64,000 nt of DNA from Shewanella eurypsychrophilus (GCF_007004545.3 NZ_CP045503.2:3318501-3382500), one strand, 5' to 3'; numbered from the stretch's first letter, positions 1 through 8,207 are shown. Translations and numbers: made by a program. The notes: generated by a model not told the origin, from the sequence alone.

Positions 1-516
1 CAGCAGAACACAGATCGCCAACTGGATAATGTTGAGTTAGATAAAGTATTCACTGATAAGTGTTCAGGTGGTTCAACTAACAGGCCAGCACTTGAGCAGT
101 TGATCGAGTACGTGCGTTCAGGTGATACCGTTGTTGTTCATAGCATTGATAGATTAGCGCGTTCTATTGATGATCTACGTGGAATGGTTAAATCTTGGAA
201 CAATGCGGGTATCACTGTTCAGTTCATTAAAGAGGGTTTAGTGTTCAATGCTGAGGATACATCACCAATTGCTGAGCTAATGCTTAACATGTTGGGCTCA
301 ATTGCACAGTTCGAGAAAGCATTGATCAATGAGAGGCAAGCAGAGGGGATCGCCAAAGCAAAGAGCAAAGGCATTTACACTGGTAGAAAGGCCAATACAG
401 CCAAGCACAGCGATATTAAAGAGTTATTGGTTCAAGGTATGAGTATTAGAAAGATAGCCGCTGAGCTTGATTGTGGGGTTTCTACAGTACAGCGAGTAAA
501 GAAAGAAATGATTTAA
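1..516 (+). CDS. Serine site-specific recombinase (resolvase/invertase), 5' end outside window
   Basis: Small serine recombinase that would cut and rejoin DNA at short sites through a 5'-phosphoserine link. The frame is open from base 1, so the gene starts upstream; a TTG at position 100 is only the first start-like codon inside the window. Visible are a QNTDRQLD stretch that normally lies just after the N-terminal catalytic Ser (not visible), the conserved DRLARS motif, the long E helix (FEKALINERQAEGIAKAKSKG) and a C-terminal helix-turn-helix (SIRKIAAELDCGVSTVQRV). 171 residues are visible; the family is about 180-200. It sits beside a replication module, which fits a plasmid or mobile-element resolvase. 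Whether it resolves multimers or moves the element cannot be told. Confidence 0.9.
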   Translation, partial: QQNTDRQLDNVELDKVFTDKCSGGSTNRPALEQLIEYVRSGDTVVVHSIDRLARSIDDLRGMVKSWNNAGITVQFIKEGLVFNAEDTSPIAELMLNMLGSIAQFEKALINERQAEGIAKAKSKGIYTGRKANTAKHSDIKELLVQGMSIRKIAAELDCGVSTVQRVKKEMI

Positions 517-553
517 TTAGATGAGATTTCAGGCAGGTACTAAGCCAGATTTT

Positions 554-587
554 AAGCAGTTCATTTTAAAAGTGAGCTGCTTTTTTA
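554..587 (+). terminator. Rho-independent terminator after the recombinase
   Basis: A 10-bp stem (AAGCAGTTCA with TGAGCTGCTT, one G-U pair) closes a 9-base loop and is followed by a run of T. It begins 38 bases after the recombinase stop codon. Confidence 0.8.
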
Positions 588-1131
588 TGGGCTTAGTTCA
601 TAGTTTTCGATGTAGTACTTAACCCTTACGGGTAGTTTTATGTATTTAGAGCACCTTACTAAAAATCTTATGCATAGATCCAGTAGATCAGCTGTAAGCA
701 TTGGTATCAATAGGTTTGAGGTTTAGCCAAAACCTAGAATACATAAGATAACATAAGCCATTATCATTTAGTGATCTTAGTTACTGGGTTTCTATGTGGT
801 ATTTGATAACAAAAACGAATTACCATCTTAGCCATATAAAAAATAAATCCATATTTTGAATGGGGTTAGTGGGTTTGTGCCGTGTTTACCTATATCCCTG
901 TATAGGGGGCTTGCTGATCTAGAATGTTGATTAACAAGTCCACTAGCATGATATTTTATTATCTGTATTGAATGCCAACATAGCTACACGTGGGCAACGT
1001 GGGCAACGTGGGCAACGTGGGCAACGTGGGCAACGTGGGCAACGTGGTAAAGGTAGCGTTTAGGAGCAATAGATAGTGCTATGCGAACATAGGTAGTGAT
1101 CCTCGAAGTAACACTGTGATGTATAGGCATA
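588..1131. other. Non-coding region with hairpins and the 9-bp repeat block
   Basis: No convincing gene in either strand. It holds an ACCC-TTAC-GGGT hairpin near 628-640, a CCTATA/TATAGG hairpin at 889-906 and the tandem repeat block at 988-1047. It lies between the recombinase and the 3' end of the leftward replication operon, a plausible place for an origin or resolution site; that role is inferred. Confidence 0.5.
988..1047. repeat. Six tandem 9-bp repeats (ACGTGGGCA), iteron-like
   Basis: Six perfect head-to-tail copies of ACGTGGGCA cover 988-1041, followed by a partial copy (ACGTGG) to 1047. No spacer separates them. The block is outside any credible gene and about 85 bases beyond the end of a primase/helicase operon. 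Short direct repeats next to initiator genes are typical of replication origins, but classical iterons are about 20 bp, so the origin role is inference. The ACGTG core recurs twice at 9-bp spacing at 4777-4790, upstream of the same operon. Confidence 0.75.
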
Positions 1132-1743
1132 TCATGGTTTATTGATAGTGTTCATCAATTCAGGATTTGATTTCAATCTCTGGATTACTTGATCACGTGG
1201 TTCGTTCTCTTGTGCCGATACAGGGTTTGCTTGCTTGGCTATATGCTCATAATACATATCATCAATTGATTTAAGGCAAGTGTGCTCATCAGTGCCGAAC
1301 TTATCCATAAACACATCTAATGGCTGTATGATTTGCTTTTGTTGCTCTGTGTTCGATTTAGTGGGCTTATACACCTCACGCTCAAGGCGAGCGTTTAGCT
1401 GTGCTTTGGTTTCTGTGTTCTTGAATAATTCTTGATATAGATCTTGGTTCATAATGAAATCCTTTTCATTTATGTTGTTGTGTTCTGTAGTTATACGCTT
1501 TCTAGGTTGCATGTAACCTAGAATGCCACCTAAAAAATGTGGTTGGTAACATGCTGAAACGCAGTAGTGTCGTGGGTTTTCGAGGTATTTGTAACCTATG
1601 TTACCTAAAATCTTATATATAGGGAAAAATAAAAGTAGGTAGCCCACCACAGCCCCACCCACTAAGGGTAGCGGATAGGTTACATTGGTTTCATTTACCT
1701 CTTTAAAGCAGTGAAATCCAACCACAACAAGGGTTGCAGCCAT
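1132..1743 (-). CDS. Hypothetical membrane protein of the replication operon
   Basis: Not recognised. From the ATG at 1743, which has AGGGGG four bases upstream, the product is about 203 residues: two hydrophobic segments in the first 60 residues, then a charged, Gln/Glu/Lys-rich cytosolic part. The frame stays open upstream to a TTG at 1797 that overlaps the primase end. A second good start exists inside: ATG at 1452 with AAGGAT about 7 bases upstream would give a soluble 106-residue protein (MNQDLYQELF...). The gene could therefore yield a membrane-bound and a soluble form, or only the short one may be real. It is the last gene of a tightly packed leftward operon. Confidence 0.55.
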   Translation of the reverse strand: MAATLVVVGFHCFKEVNETNVTYPLPLVGGAVVGYLLLFFPIYKILGNIGYKYLENPRHYCVSACYQPHFLGGILGYMQPRKRITTEHNNINEKDFIMNQDLYQELFKNTETKAQLNARLEREVYKPTKSNTEQQKQIIQPLDVFMDKFGTDEHTCLKSIDDMYYEHIAKQANPVSAQENEPRDQVIQRLKSNPELMNTINKP

Positions 1744-1783
1744 GATACCCCCTAAAGAAAAGGGTGCATTCAAGGTTACATTG

Positions 1784-2854
1784 TTACCTACCTGCAAATT
1801 TTCTTAGTGTCGTGTAACCACACTTGGCACCTGCTTTCTTAATATCGGCCATTAGCTTAGTGAGATCAGATCCTGAATTCTGGCTCAAGCATTTTGAACA
1901 ACAAAGCATGATTTCACTATCATCATATCTACCAGCTATTAAAGCTGCCATTAACTTTTGAATATCAACATGGTGTAGCTTGCCAATGTTCCGATTTATT
2001 ATATCGTTCAGTAGATTAACCCGTTCTAATGCCTTTTTGCTAGCCTCTAGTTTTAGGTCTTGAATGTAACTTTTAGCCATCATTTTAACTTTAGGATCAG
2101 TGGTTATACTGATAAGCTTTTCGGCCTCTTCTAATGTCATTGTGGTTTTTGTTTCTGGTGCTTGTTCAACATATAACGGCTGTTCTAACTTGTGGATCAT
2201 GGCTAGTGGTTTCTTGTGCACTAGCCCAGATCTAACAGGTACAGGATCAACCACATCTATAAATGTTGGGTTAGCCGTGTAATGAACTTGAACAGTTCTG
2301 AAAACAGATCTATCAACCGTATCACCGTGATAATCAAAATACCTATCCCAATCACGCCACCCCATAGGTTCAGAAACAAAAAACCATAAATGCATTTTGA
2401 TCATTTCAAAATTGTCCATGCCGTGGCTAGAACTGAATTGCCAATGATAGCTAGCATTATGAAACTGATTGTTTAAATGATTTTGGATCAAGTATTCAGA
2501 TAAAACACCACCGTTGGTTTTATCACTGTTGAGGTGGTCAGGTAACGGTACAGTATCGAAATCCAAACATACCCATAAACGGCTCGTTTCAGTCATGTTT
2601 TCTAGGGTGCGCTGGTGAACGCCTACGGCATTTGGTTTGGCTCTTACTACACAGACACTATGATTACTTTCTAACAGTACTAGCAGGTCGTGTAGCTCAT
2701 TTATGTCGGTTACTTGTACCTCATTATGATCAAAGGTATAAGCGTTCGCATAACTTGTTTTACCTTTTGGCGTAAAGGTCTTAGCCATTTGGGTTCTGTT
2801 ACCTTCCCAATCTCTGCTATCTGATAAGATTGCTAAATTGAATAAATCTCTCAT
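1784..2854 (-). CDS. Archaeo-eukaryotic-type primase (AEP-like) protein
   Basis: Likely DNA primase or primase-polymerase of a mobile element. The 356-residue protein has an acidic pair in a hydrophobic strand (LWVCLDFD, D98 and D100), followed by SSSHG (141-145) and HLWFFV (155-160), in the order expected for the catalytic DxD and sxH motifs of AEP primases. A Cys pair (CCSKC) and basic residues lie near the C-terminus. Its ATG overlaps the stop of the upstream SF3 helicase by four bases (ATGA), so the two are translationally coupled and probably act together at an origin. The motif match is by eye and somewhat divergent, so the exact family is uncertain. Confidence 0.65.
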   Translation of the reverse strand: MRDLFNLAILSDSRDWEGNRTQMAKTFTPKGKTSYANAYTFDHNEVQVTDINELHDLLVLLESNHSVCVVRAKPNAVGVHQRTLENMTETSRLWVCLDFDTVPLPDHLNSDKTNGGVLSEYLIQNHLNNQFHNASYHWQFSSSHGMDNFEMIKMHLWFFVSEPMGWRDWDRYFDYHGDTVDRSVFRTVQVHYTANPTFIDVVDPVPVRSGLVHKKPLAMIHKLEQPLYVEQAPETKTTMTLEEAEKLISITTDPKVKMMAKSYIQDLKLEASKKALERVNLLNDIINRNIGKLHHVDIQKLMAALIAGRYDDSEIMLCCSKCLSQNSGSDLTKLMADIKKAGAKCGYTTLRKFAGR

Positions 2855-4317
2855 TTTTTAAGCCCCCCTATCAGTTCGCTTGTTAGCTCATCAGTTTTAT
2901 CCTTTGGATCATTACTTTGGCTGTAGGTAACATCACTACACGCATATACAATTTTAACTTTATCGATTGAAAATGTTTTGGGGTGATACACAGTCGCACT
3001 CTCACCGCTTGCAAGTGTGATCCTGTGTCCCCGCTTACCTTGTGGTGATTTCCAATAATCCATCCGCTCTAGTGCACTACCTAGCACTTTTGGGCTTGGT
3101 GCGTTGCCGTATCCGTTAGCTTTCCACTTATCAGCAAACTGTTCTGTGGTGAACACTGGCATATCTTCTAAACATTCCTCAATCTTGAGGTCGTTATTAC
3201 TTTTTTGTTGGTTGAGAAATTCATCATGCACACTTGTTTTTGGTGCCCTTCTTCTACCTGAAAATCCTGTCATATCGACACTATTAAGAATGTAGTGAAT
3301 GCAATTTTCATAACCCCCATTATCCAACCACTGATACAGGTCATCGTAGTAATCGCCCTTTGCTTCTTCACCACCAAACATTGCATTAAATGCATCCATA
3401 TCATTTTGCTGGTGAGTAGTTAAGAAATTACAAAACCTAGTATTGCCCTTGTGTTGCATTAAGGCGTTCACATTATTGGTGGTGATAATGAAATTTGTGG
3501 TGTTGGTGGCGCTGAACGTGTCTGTGTTCATCTTTCTGATAGAAATGGTATCGTTAGTTATCCAAGGCTTTAATTTCTCTGCAATGGTGTTGCATTGAGC
3601 CTCTTTCAACTCATCAAAATTACACAGGATTTTGTTCTGTATATACCCATTGAATTGTGAGTCAAGATCACTAGCCATTGGTGAAATGAAATACTCCTCT
3701 CCAATAGCCCGTTTTATGATATTAACGATTGTGGTCTTGCCGTTCCCCTCAATACCAATAATTACAGGGCAAAAGTTTAGCCTGTTCTTTGGATCGCCTC
3801 TGTGGGTGATTATCCAGTTCATTGTTTGCAATATTAGCGTTTTATCTTGCTCTGTTTTGAACAGTTTATCTAGCAGATCGAGAAACCTTGAAACGTCCCC
3901 TTGAACGCCTTGAACACCTCTATCTATGTAACTGTTCAACATACTGAAACCATGCCGATCCACTACATCACCTGTGGGTCTTGTGCTATCCATTTCAGTG
4001 AAATCTCCTCTGATACCATCAAAGAATTTGCCGTGTAGAAAAGCAATAACGGGTGAACCGTACTGAACCGATCCATCATCACGTGTACTAACTGGTAATT
4101 TGTCCCTGAAAGTATCGGTAAAGTTCTCTTTATTGCGCTTGATACCTGTTTTGATATTGAGAAATTTCTGATCCTCAAATACATAACGCCAATCACCTAA
4201 AACGCCCTCACATATGGCGATTGGATCAGCACCTTGTGATTGTTGTATTGCGTCTGAAAGCTTGTTTAATAATTGCTCTTCTTCACTTAGTTCAATGTTA
4301 TTTTGTGCTACGCCCAT
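2851..4317 (-). CDS. SF3/D5-type replicative helicase (DUF5906-like)
   Basis: AAA+ helicase of the D5/SF3 type used by phages, satellites and plasmids to open the replication fork. The 488-residue protein has Walker A GIEGNGKT (188-195), Walker B with the acidic pair NFDE (233-236), a polar sensor strand (NFIITTNN, about 275-282) and a following Arg (GNTRF) that may be the finger. The N-terminal ~150 residues resemble the D5-N extension and the C-terminal ~120 a winged-helix-like tail. AAGGGG lies about 8 bases before the ATG. The gene overlaps the small gene upstream by 20 bases and the primase downstream by four. Primase and helicase are separate here, whereas many phage versions are fused. 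Confidence 0.85.
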   Translation of the reverse strand: MGVAQNNIELSEEEQLLNKLSDAIQQSQGADPIAICEGVLGDWRYVFEDQKFLNIKTGIKRNKENFTDTFRDKLPVSTRDDGSVQYGSPVIAFLHGKFFDGIRGDFTEMDSTRPTGDVVDRHGFSMLNSYIDRGVQGVQGDVSRFLDLLDKLFKTEQDKTLILQTMNWIITHRGDPKNRLNFCPVIIGIEGNGKTTIVNIIKRAIGEEYFISPMASDLDSQFNGYIQNKILCNFDELKEAQCNTIAEKLKPWITNDTISIRKMNTDTFSATNTTNFIITTNNVNALMQHKGNTRFCNFLTTHQQNDMDAFNAMFGGEEAKGDYYDDLYQWLDNGGYENCIHYILNSVDMTGFSGRRRAPKTSVHDEFLNQQKSNNDLKIEECLEDMPVFTTEQFADKWKANGYGNAPSPKVLGSALERMDYWKSPQGKRGHRITLASGESATVYHPKTFSIDKVKIVYACSDVTYSQSNDPKDKTDELTSELIGGLKK

Positions 4318-4459
4318 AGTTAACCCCTTGGATAGTCTTGTTATTTTTAATATCTTTTAGTATTTGTTTGATTGTTGCCTGCGGGCTTTTACCCTTGTAG
4401 ATTTCATCAACAAAATCAGCAAGTTCATCAGGTAGCTCTAGTGTCATTCGTTTAGCCAT
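4298..4459 (-). CDS. Small ribbon-helix-helix (CopG/Arc-like) DNA-binding protein
   Basis: 53-residue protein. It opens with the pattern of a ribbon-helix-helix: a basic strand with alternating residues (KRMTLELP), a helix (DELADFVDEIY) and a second helix after KGKSP. Such proteins bind DNA as dimers and control copy number or their own operon; that role is inferred here. Its ATG overlaps the stop of the gene before it (TAATG), and its 3' end overlaps the helicase start by 20 bases. This compact arrangement supports it being real despite its size. Confidence 0.65.
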   Translation of the reverse strand: MAKRMTLELPDELADFVDEIYKGKSPQATIKQILKDIKNNKTIQGVNYGRSTK

Positions 4460-4617
4460 TACAGCTCTCCTCTTGCTTTCATTTGAGATTTAACCTTGCC
4501 TACCATTGCTAGGCTGGAGCTGGTTTCAACAGCTATAACAGCTTGTTTTAGCTTCTTTTCTTTCGGTAGGTTCTCATTTGCCAGTAAAAGGCCAGTGATC
4601 ATCGTTGTTTTGTTCAT
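4459..4617 (-). CDS. Small basic protein, first gene of the replication operon
   Basis: 52-residue protein not recognised (starts MNKTTMITGLLLANENLPKE, ends KARGEL). AAGGGGAG stands 4-5 bases before the ATG at 4617, a much better start than the longer open frame upstream. It is Lys-rich and probably helical. Its stop codon overlaps the next start by one base, so it belongs to the operon. A regulator or accessory replication factor is possible, but nothing in the sequence shows this. Confidence 0.5.
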   Translation of the reverse strand: MNKTTMITGLLLANENLPKEKKLKQAVIAVETSSSLAMVGKVKSQMKARGEL

Positions 4618-5056
4618 ACGCTCCCCTTTGAGGTAGTTTTTGTTCAATAAGTGGTAGTGGTTGTATGTATTTATAAAAATCAGAGTGTGAGATCGTTCAG
4701 ATACCAAGCATCTGGTTAGCCTTTCTTTCAATCCGAACAAAATCAACACCTTACAAAGGTGGTTGATAACGAACTTACGTGTTTAACGTGCGTTTCATAG
4801 CTATAGGGATGAAATCAGAGGAATAAAACAGTAGTAGTGGTTCTATATGTAGGTAATAGGATGGAAAAATGAAAAAGTCTGAAAATAAATGTTGGTAGGG
4901 GGGCTTTTAGGTGATGTAGTTCAGTTGGTAGATTCGAGTGATCAAGCAATCGTTGGCCTACGCCAATGTGTTTAATCATGTGCTCTGTCTCTTCTTCTAT
5001 CTTCATGAATATATTTAGATTAGAATTGATACAGTTTTCAGAATGGAATCAGATGT
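4618..5056. other. Divergent control region of the left element
   Basis: No credible gene. It separates the leftward replication operon from the rightward gene at 5057 and holds the inverted repeat at 4742-4767, two ACGTG cores spaced 9 bp (4777 and 4786) matching the repeat block at 988, and a tRNA-like fragment at 4911-4940. The promoters of both flanking units must lie here; an AT-rich TATAAAT on the minus strand near 4670 is a possible -10. Confidence 0.5.
4742..4767. promoter_or_regulatory. 11-bp inverted repeat upstream of the replication operon
   Basis: ATCAACACCTT (4742-4752) and AAGGTGGTTGAT (4756-4767) pair over 11 bp with one bulged G and a 3-base loop. It lies about 125 bases before the first ATG of the operon. 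It has no T-run, so an operator or protein-binding site is more likely than a terminator. Confidence 0.45.
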
Positions 5057-5686
5057 ATGCGTATTGTTGTAGGCTTCTTTATTTTGTTTGCTGTAGTAGT
5101 GATAGCTCTTGGTAATCCTGAGATATCGAATATGGTTTCAACACTGGATAACAGCCTTAAAGCGGCTCTATGTACGGCTATAGTGGCTGTTTCAGTTGTT
5201 GTATTCAGTCAATGGCGGTTTGATGAAAGGCAAAGGGAACAGCATGAACATAATTTGAAAACTAAGGAGTATGAAAGAAAACAGGATAAAGCTGAAAAAA
5301 TACACCTTTTATCTCAAGATGTTGAATCTGAATTCAGATTGTTACATTTTCAACTTGTTAAATCAGGAAGTAAAGAGCTAAAAGCTCTTAATATAAAAGA
5401 GCGAGAAATTCAATTTAATATTTTCTTTGAGTCAGGCCATAAAATAACTGAGAATTGTTCTCAAATAGTAACGTTAATAAAAATATACTTTCCTAAGATT
5501 GATACTAAGCCAATGGAGTCTACTAACTTTCAATATGATGATATTTTAGAGGGCGTTGTGGAAAGCTTGGAAACAGAAAAAACTGATTTACTATCAAAAA
5601 AGACAGATACAATATCTCTGGCTTTTAAAAAGTTACAGAATGAAGTCAAAAGAGATGTTACTGCCTTTTGGGATAAATCCAATTAG
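5057..5686 (+). CDS. Hypothetical membrane protein with coiled coil
   Basis: Not recognised. The 209-residue protein has two hydrophobic segments (about residues 3-20 and 36-52) followed by a long charged, probably coiled-coil stretch (RFDERQREQHEHNLKTKE and onward, to about 95) and a mostly helical C-terminal part. The likely topology is a short periplasmic loop with a large cytosolic tail. It is transcribed away from the replication operon and is the last gene of the accessory region before the core gene grxA. Cargo such as exclusion or defence is possible but unproven. Confidence 0.6.
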   Translation: MRIVVGFFILFAVVVIALGNPEISNMVSTLDNSLKAALCTAIVAVSVVVFSQWRFDERQREQHEHNLKTKEYERKQDKAEKIHLLSQDVESEFRLLHFQLVKSGSKELKALNIKEREIQFNIFFESGHKITENCSQIVTLIKIYFPKIDTKPMESTNFQYDDILEGVVESLETEKTDLLSKKTDTISLAFKKLQNEVKRDVTAFWDKSN

Positions 5687-5732
5687 CCGCACCAAGATCA
5701 CGCTTCCCTCCTTGATACAGTCTAGCGTGCTT

Positions 5733-5758
5733 AGCCTCTAAGAGCTTTTTGAGAGGCT
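5733..5758 (+). terminator. Candidate terminator after the 5057 gene
   Basis: A 7-bp stem AGCCTCT/AGAGGCT with a 12-base loop and a weak TTTCGTT tail, 47 bases after the stop codon. Confidence 0.4.
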
Positions 5759-6008
5759 TTCGTTATCGATGTGCACTATCTGCTATCAATCAAAGTATTC
5801 TCCCCTCTGACCCATCAACAGCAAACGGTATAATCATCAGTTTGCTAGCCAATTTTGTCCAGTCATTAATCGCAATTAAATAATTGTAATTTATATTCAA
5901 ATAGTTACCCAGCGTGAAAGACTCACCATTTACAAAAACAAAAATTGCAGGCAAAATACTGCATCGGCTGAATAAAGCCTCACTCAATTATTGTAGGGTT
6001 AATCAAAT
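5759..6008. other. Intergenic region between the element and grxA
   Basis: No gene seen. The short reverse frame inside has no recognisable protein features. The right boundary of the left element should lie here or just before, but no repeat matching the left part of the window was found, so no attachment site can be named. The grxA promoter is probably in the last ~100 bases. Confidence 0.4.
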
Positions 6009-6278
6009 ATGTTTGTTGTAATTTTTGGCCGTCCTGGCTGTCCATACTGTGTTAGAGCCGTACAACTTTCTGAGCAACTTGTTGAATCTCGTGATGACTT
6101 TAAGTTCAAGTATGTCGATATTCATGCAGAAGGGATCAGCAAAGCTGATCTTGAAAAAACAGTCGGTAAGCCGGTCGAAACTGTGCCACAGATTTTCGTA
6201 GACAAAGAGCACGTTGGTGGTTGCACCGAGTTTGAACAGTACGTAAGAGACAACCAGCTTCTTGCAGCAGCTGTCTAG
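6009..6278 (+). CDS. grxA: Glutaredoxin 1 (GrxA type)
   Basis: Glutathione-dependent dithiol reductase of the cytosol that reduces protein disulfides such as those of ribonucleotide reductase and OxyR. The 89-residue protein begins MFVVIFGRPGCPYCVRA with the classical CPYC active site (residues 11-14), and has the cis-Pro motif TVPQIF and the glutathione-binding GGCTEF. Length matches GrxA (85-90 residues). It is a single-gene unit followed by a terminator shared with the convergent porin gene. Confidence 0.93.
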   Translation: MFVVIFGRPGCPYCVRAVQLSEQLVESRDDFKFKYVDIHAEGISKADLEKTVGKPVETVPQIFVDKEHVGGCTEFEQYVRDNQLLAAAV

Positions 6279-6329
6279 TGCAATAGATTTTTCTCTTTTC
6301 AAACTGAACTACAGTTTGTAAAGAGCATG

Positions 6330-6356
6330 AAAAAGGAGGCTGATGCCTCCTTTTTT
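6330..6356 (+). terminator. Bidirectional terminator between grxA and the porin gene
   Basis: GGAGGC-TGAT-GCCTCC flanked by an A-run on the left and TTTTTT on the right, so it works for grxA on the plus strand and for the porin on the minus strand. Confidence 0.9.
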
Positions 6357-6405
6357 GATCTTGCTGTATATTTAACTTTTAATCCGTTTGATGCAGATTT
6401 AACCG

Positions 6406-7548
6406 TTAAAGCACATATTTCACCGAGAATATCACTCGATTTAACTCGCCATTGTCGCCATTTTGTTTGGTGTTTTCTGCATACATATATTCAACACCAA
6501 CCGTTAATGGCTTAACAGGTGAATAAAGTAAGTTAACGTAGCCAGAATAAGATTCCTTGTTTACTCCCCCACCCGTTAAAGATTCATTATTATCAGCCTT
6601 AAAACCTGAAAGGGTGAAACTAGAGCGCCACTTATCATTCCACCAATGACGGTAAGATGCGAAGCCACCATATGAGCTAATTGTCTCTATATCGCCATTC
6701 TCGTCTAATACACCAGCATTGGCATAGTTAAGCGCCATGTAACGCCCTAAACCATCACCAGCTGTTGCTGAGAGTTTAATATCATCACTGCCTACAGGGA
6801 TCACGCCCGTAAAGCTCACACCGTAGCCCATCTCCTGACTATCGAGGTCATCTTGCTCGATATTAAGCTGACGAGCTAAGCCCGCCACGGTAAATTTAGC
6901 ACCAGCTTCTGTCTTGAAATTATAGCGAGCAACAAAATCCGGCACCATACCACTACCACTAGTGATACGATTGCCACCGCCATTGGGTGTAACGGTTGTT
7001 TCTGGGTTTTCAATCGCAAACTGGAAACCACCGTTGGTATAACGCACCATGCTTTGACGCACGAATGGCGTACCTTCTGCGGCACCGACAAAATCTAAGT
7101 TTTCAGGTAATGCACCAGGATTTTGGAAGGTTGTCCAGGTCTGACCCACTGTCCAGTTGTCATAACTGACAAAAGCCTGCCTGATACGGGGAGAGTAGCT
7201 GTTAGATACTCGCTCGTTACCATCGGAATGAGTCATAAAATCAAGCTCGATAAAACCTGTTAGTTTATGCCCATCGAGATCTGTGCTGGTCTTAAAATTG
7301 AAACGAGATTCACGTGCTTGAAAGTCAACAACTTGGTTGCCGTTACTTGCATCACCATAAATCGTACCAGGTACATAAAACTGTCGAGAAAGATTGCCTG
7401 AGTCCGGAGCACCGTTGCTGTAATCGCTAAACATCACATCGGTTTTAACATAACCACCAAATTTAAACTCAGTATCACCTGCTTGAGCACCAGAGCTGAC
7501 TGCTAGCATAGTCGCCATGGCTACAAGACTTATCTTTGCTTGTCTCAT
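6406..7548 (-). CDS. DcaP-type outer-membrane porin
   Basis: Trimeric beta-barrel channel for small, often anionic, substrates. The 380-residue precursor has a signal peptide (MRQAKISLVAMATMLAVSSGAQA, cleavage after AQA), a barrel rich in alternating hydrophobic and aromatic residues, and a C-terminal strand ending in VKYVL. The early pattern FKFGGYVKTDVMFSD and FQARESRFNFKTSTDLDGHKL is typical of the DcaP family. GGGAGA lies 7 bases before the ATG. Substrate unknown. It stands alone between grxA (convergent) and the tRNA array. Confidence 0.85.
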   Translation of the reverse strand: MRQAKISLVAMATMLAVSSGAQAGDTEFKFGGYVKTDVMFSDYSNGAPDSGNLSRQFYVPGTIYGDASNGNQVVDFQARESRFNFKTSTDLDGHKLTGFIELDFMTHSDGNERVSNSYSPRIRQAFVSYDNWTVGQTWTTFQNPGALPENLDFVGAAEGTPFVRQSMVRYTNGGFQFAIENPETTVTPNGGGNRITSGSGMVPDFVARYNFKTEAGAKFTVAGLARQLNIEQDDLDSQEMGYGVSFTGVIPVGSDDIKLSATAGDGLGRYMALNYANAGVLDENGDIETISSYGGFASYRHWWNDKWRSSFTLSGFKADNNESLTGGGVNKESYSGYVNLLYSPVKPLTVGVEYMYAENTKQNGDNGELNRVIFSVKYVL

Positions 7549-7739
7549 TGTCTATCTCCCATATCATTATTATATTATTTACAAGAATATGAACTAGATA
7601 ACAATTAAACAACATTAGCAATACGTCTATCAGACAAAAGTATAACAGCAAAAACTGATACGATAAGCTAGGGACATTAATTATACCGATTAGTATTAGG
7701 GGTAACATGCCCTGGAGTACATTGATAGATGTGTTAAAT

Positions 7740-7841
7740 AGTGAAGAGCGAACCTTCTACCAATTGCCTTCTATGGGACAAGGGTTAAGAGTAAAGCCAG
7801 CTGCCTTTCCATACAGAAAGAGTCAACTGATCTAACAGCCC
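7740..7841 (-). ncRNA. tRNA-Lys-derived element, extended class, copy 1
   Basis: On the minus strand it starts like tRNA-Lys (GGGCTGTTAGATCAGTTGA) and keeps the anticodon-side GCTGGCTTTA and a TTGGT-GAAGG-TTCG T-arm entry. It has insertions in the D-loop (hairpin CTTTC/GAAAG) and after the anticodon loop (hairpin CCTT/AAGG). The 3' acceptor strand and CCA are lost, so it cannot be a normal tRNA. It is the most diverged of three elements of this shape (see 7961 and 8208). Confidence 0.5.
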
Positions 7842-7960
7842 TCTTTCTGGTATTACTTTATTTGGATTTACTAACTGGCTGGTATATCACTAAATTTTAG
7901 AAAGGAAAATCGATTTGAACCAGAGTTAGGATTCTACTCAGAAAGTGGTGGTTTTTTATT

Positions 7961-8070
7961 ACCAAGAATGAAGGATTCGAACCTTCGACCAATTGCTTCT
8001 CATATGTGAAAAGAGTTAAAAGCAAGCCAACTGCATATCACTTACAAGGAGTCAACTGAGCTAACAGCCC
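7961..8070 (-). ncRNA. tRNA-Lys-derived element, extended class, copy 2
   Basis: About 110 nt on the minus strand. The 5' side (GGGCTGTTAGCTCAGTTGA) and the T-arm (GAAGGTTCGAATCCTTC) are those of tRNA-Lys. About 18 bases are added in the D region. About 20 bases are added after the anticodon loop and can form an 8-bp hairpin (TTGCTTTT with GAGAAGCAA). The 3' end reads ...ATTCTTGGT instead of an acceptor strand with CCA. No mature tRNA is expected. Confidence 0.55.
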
Positions 8071-8207
8071 TTTCAGGTATTGCTTTGTTTTAAATGACTA
8101 CTGGATAGATTTGGGGTTTATGAAGATATTCACTAAGAGATTTAAATAAAGAGTATATTGAACCAGAGTAAGGGGTATCCACCTAGAGGTGGTGGTGGTT
8201 TTTTATT

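Noticed and set aside
988..1047. CRISPR or coding repeat for the 9-bp units
   Set aside because: Units are far too short and lack spacers; no credible open frame runs through them.
4815..5006. 63-residue reverse frame in the element control region
   Set aside because: Covers the tRNA-like fragment, no ribosome site and no protein-like pattern.
5790..5987. 65-residue reverse frame between the element and grxA
   Set aside because: No ribosome site, no recognisable pattern; looks like chance.
5687..6008. Attachment site or target duplication of the left element
   Set aside because: No repeat matching the left edge of the window or a tRNA gene end could be found.
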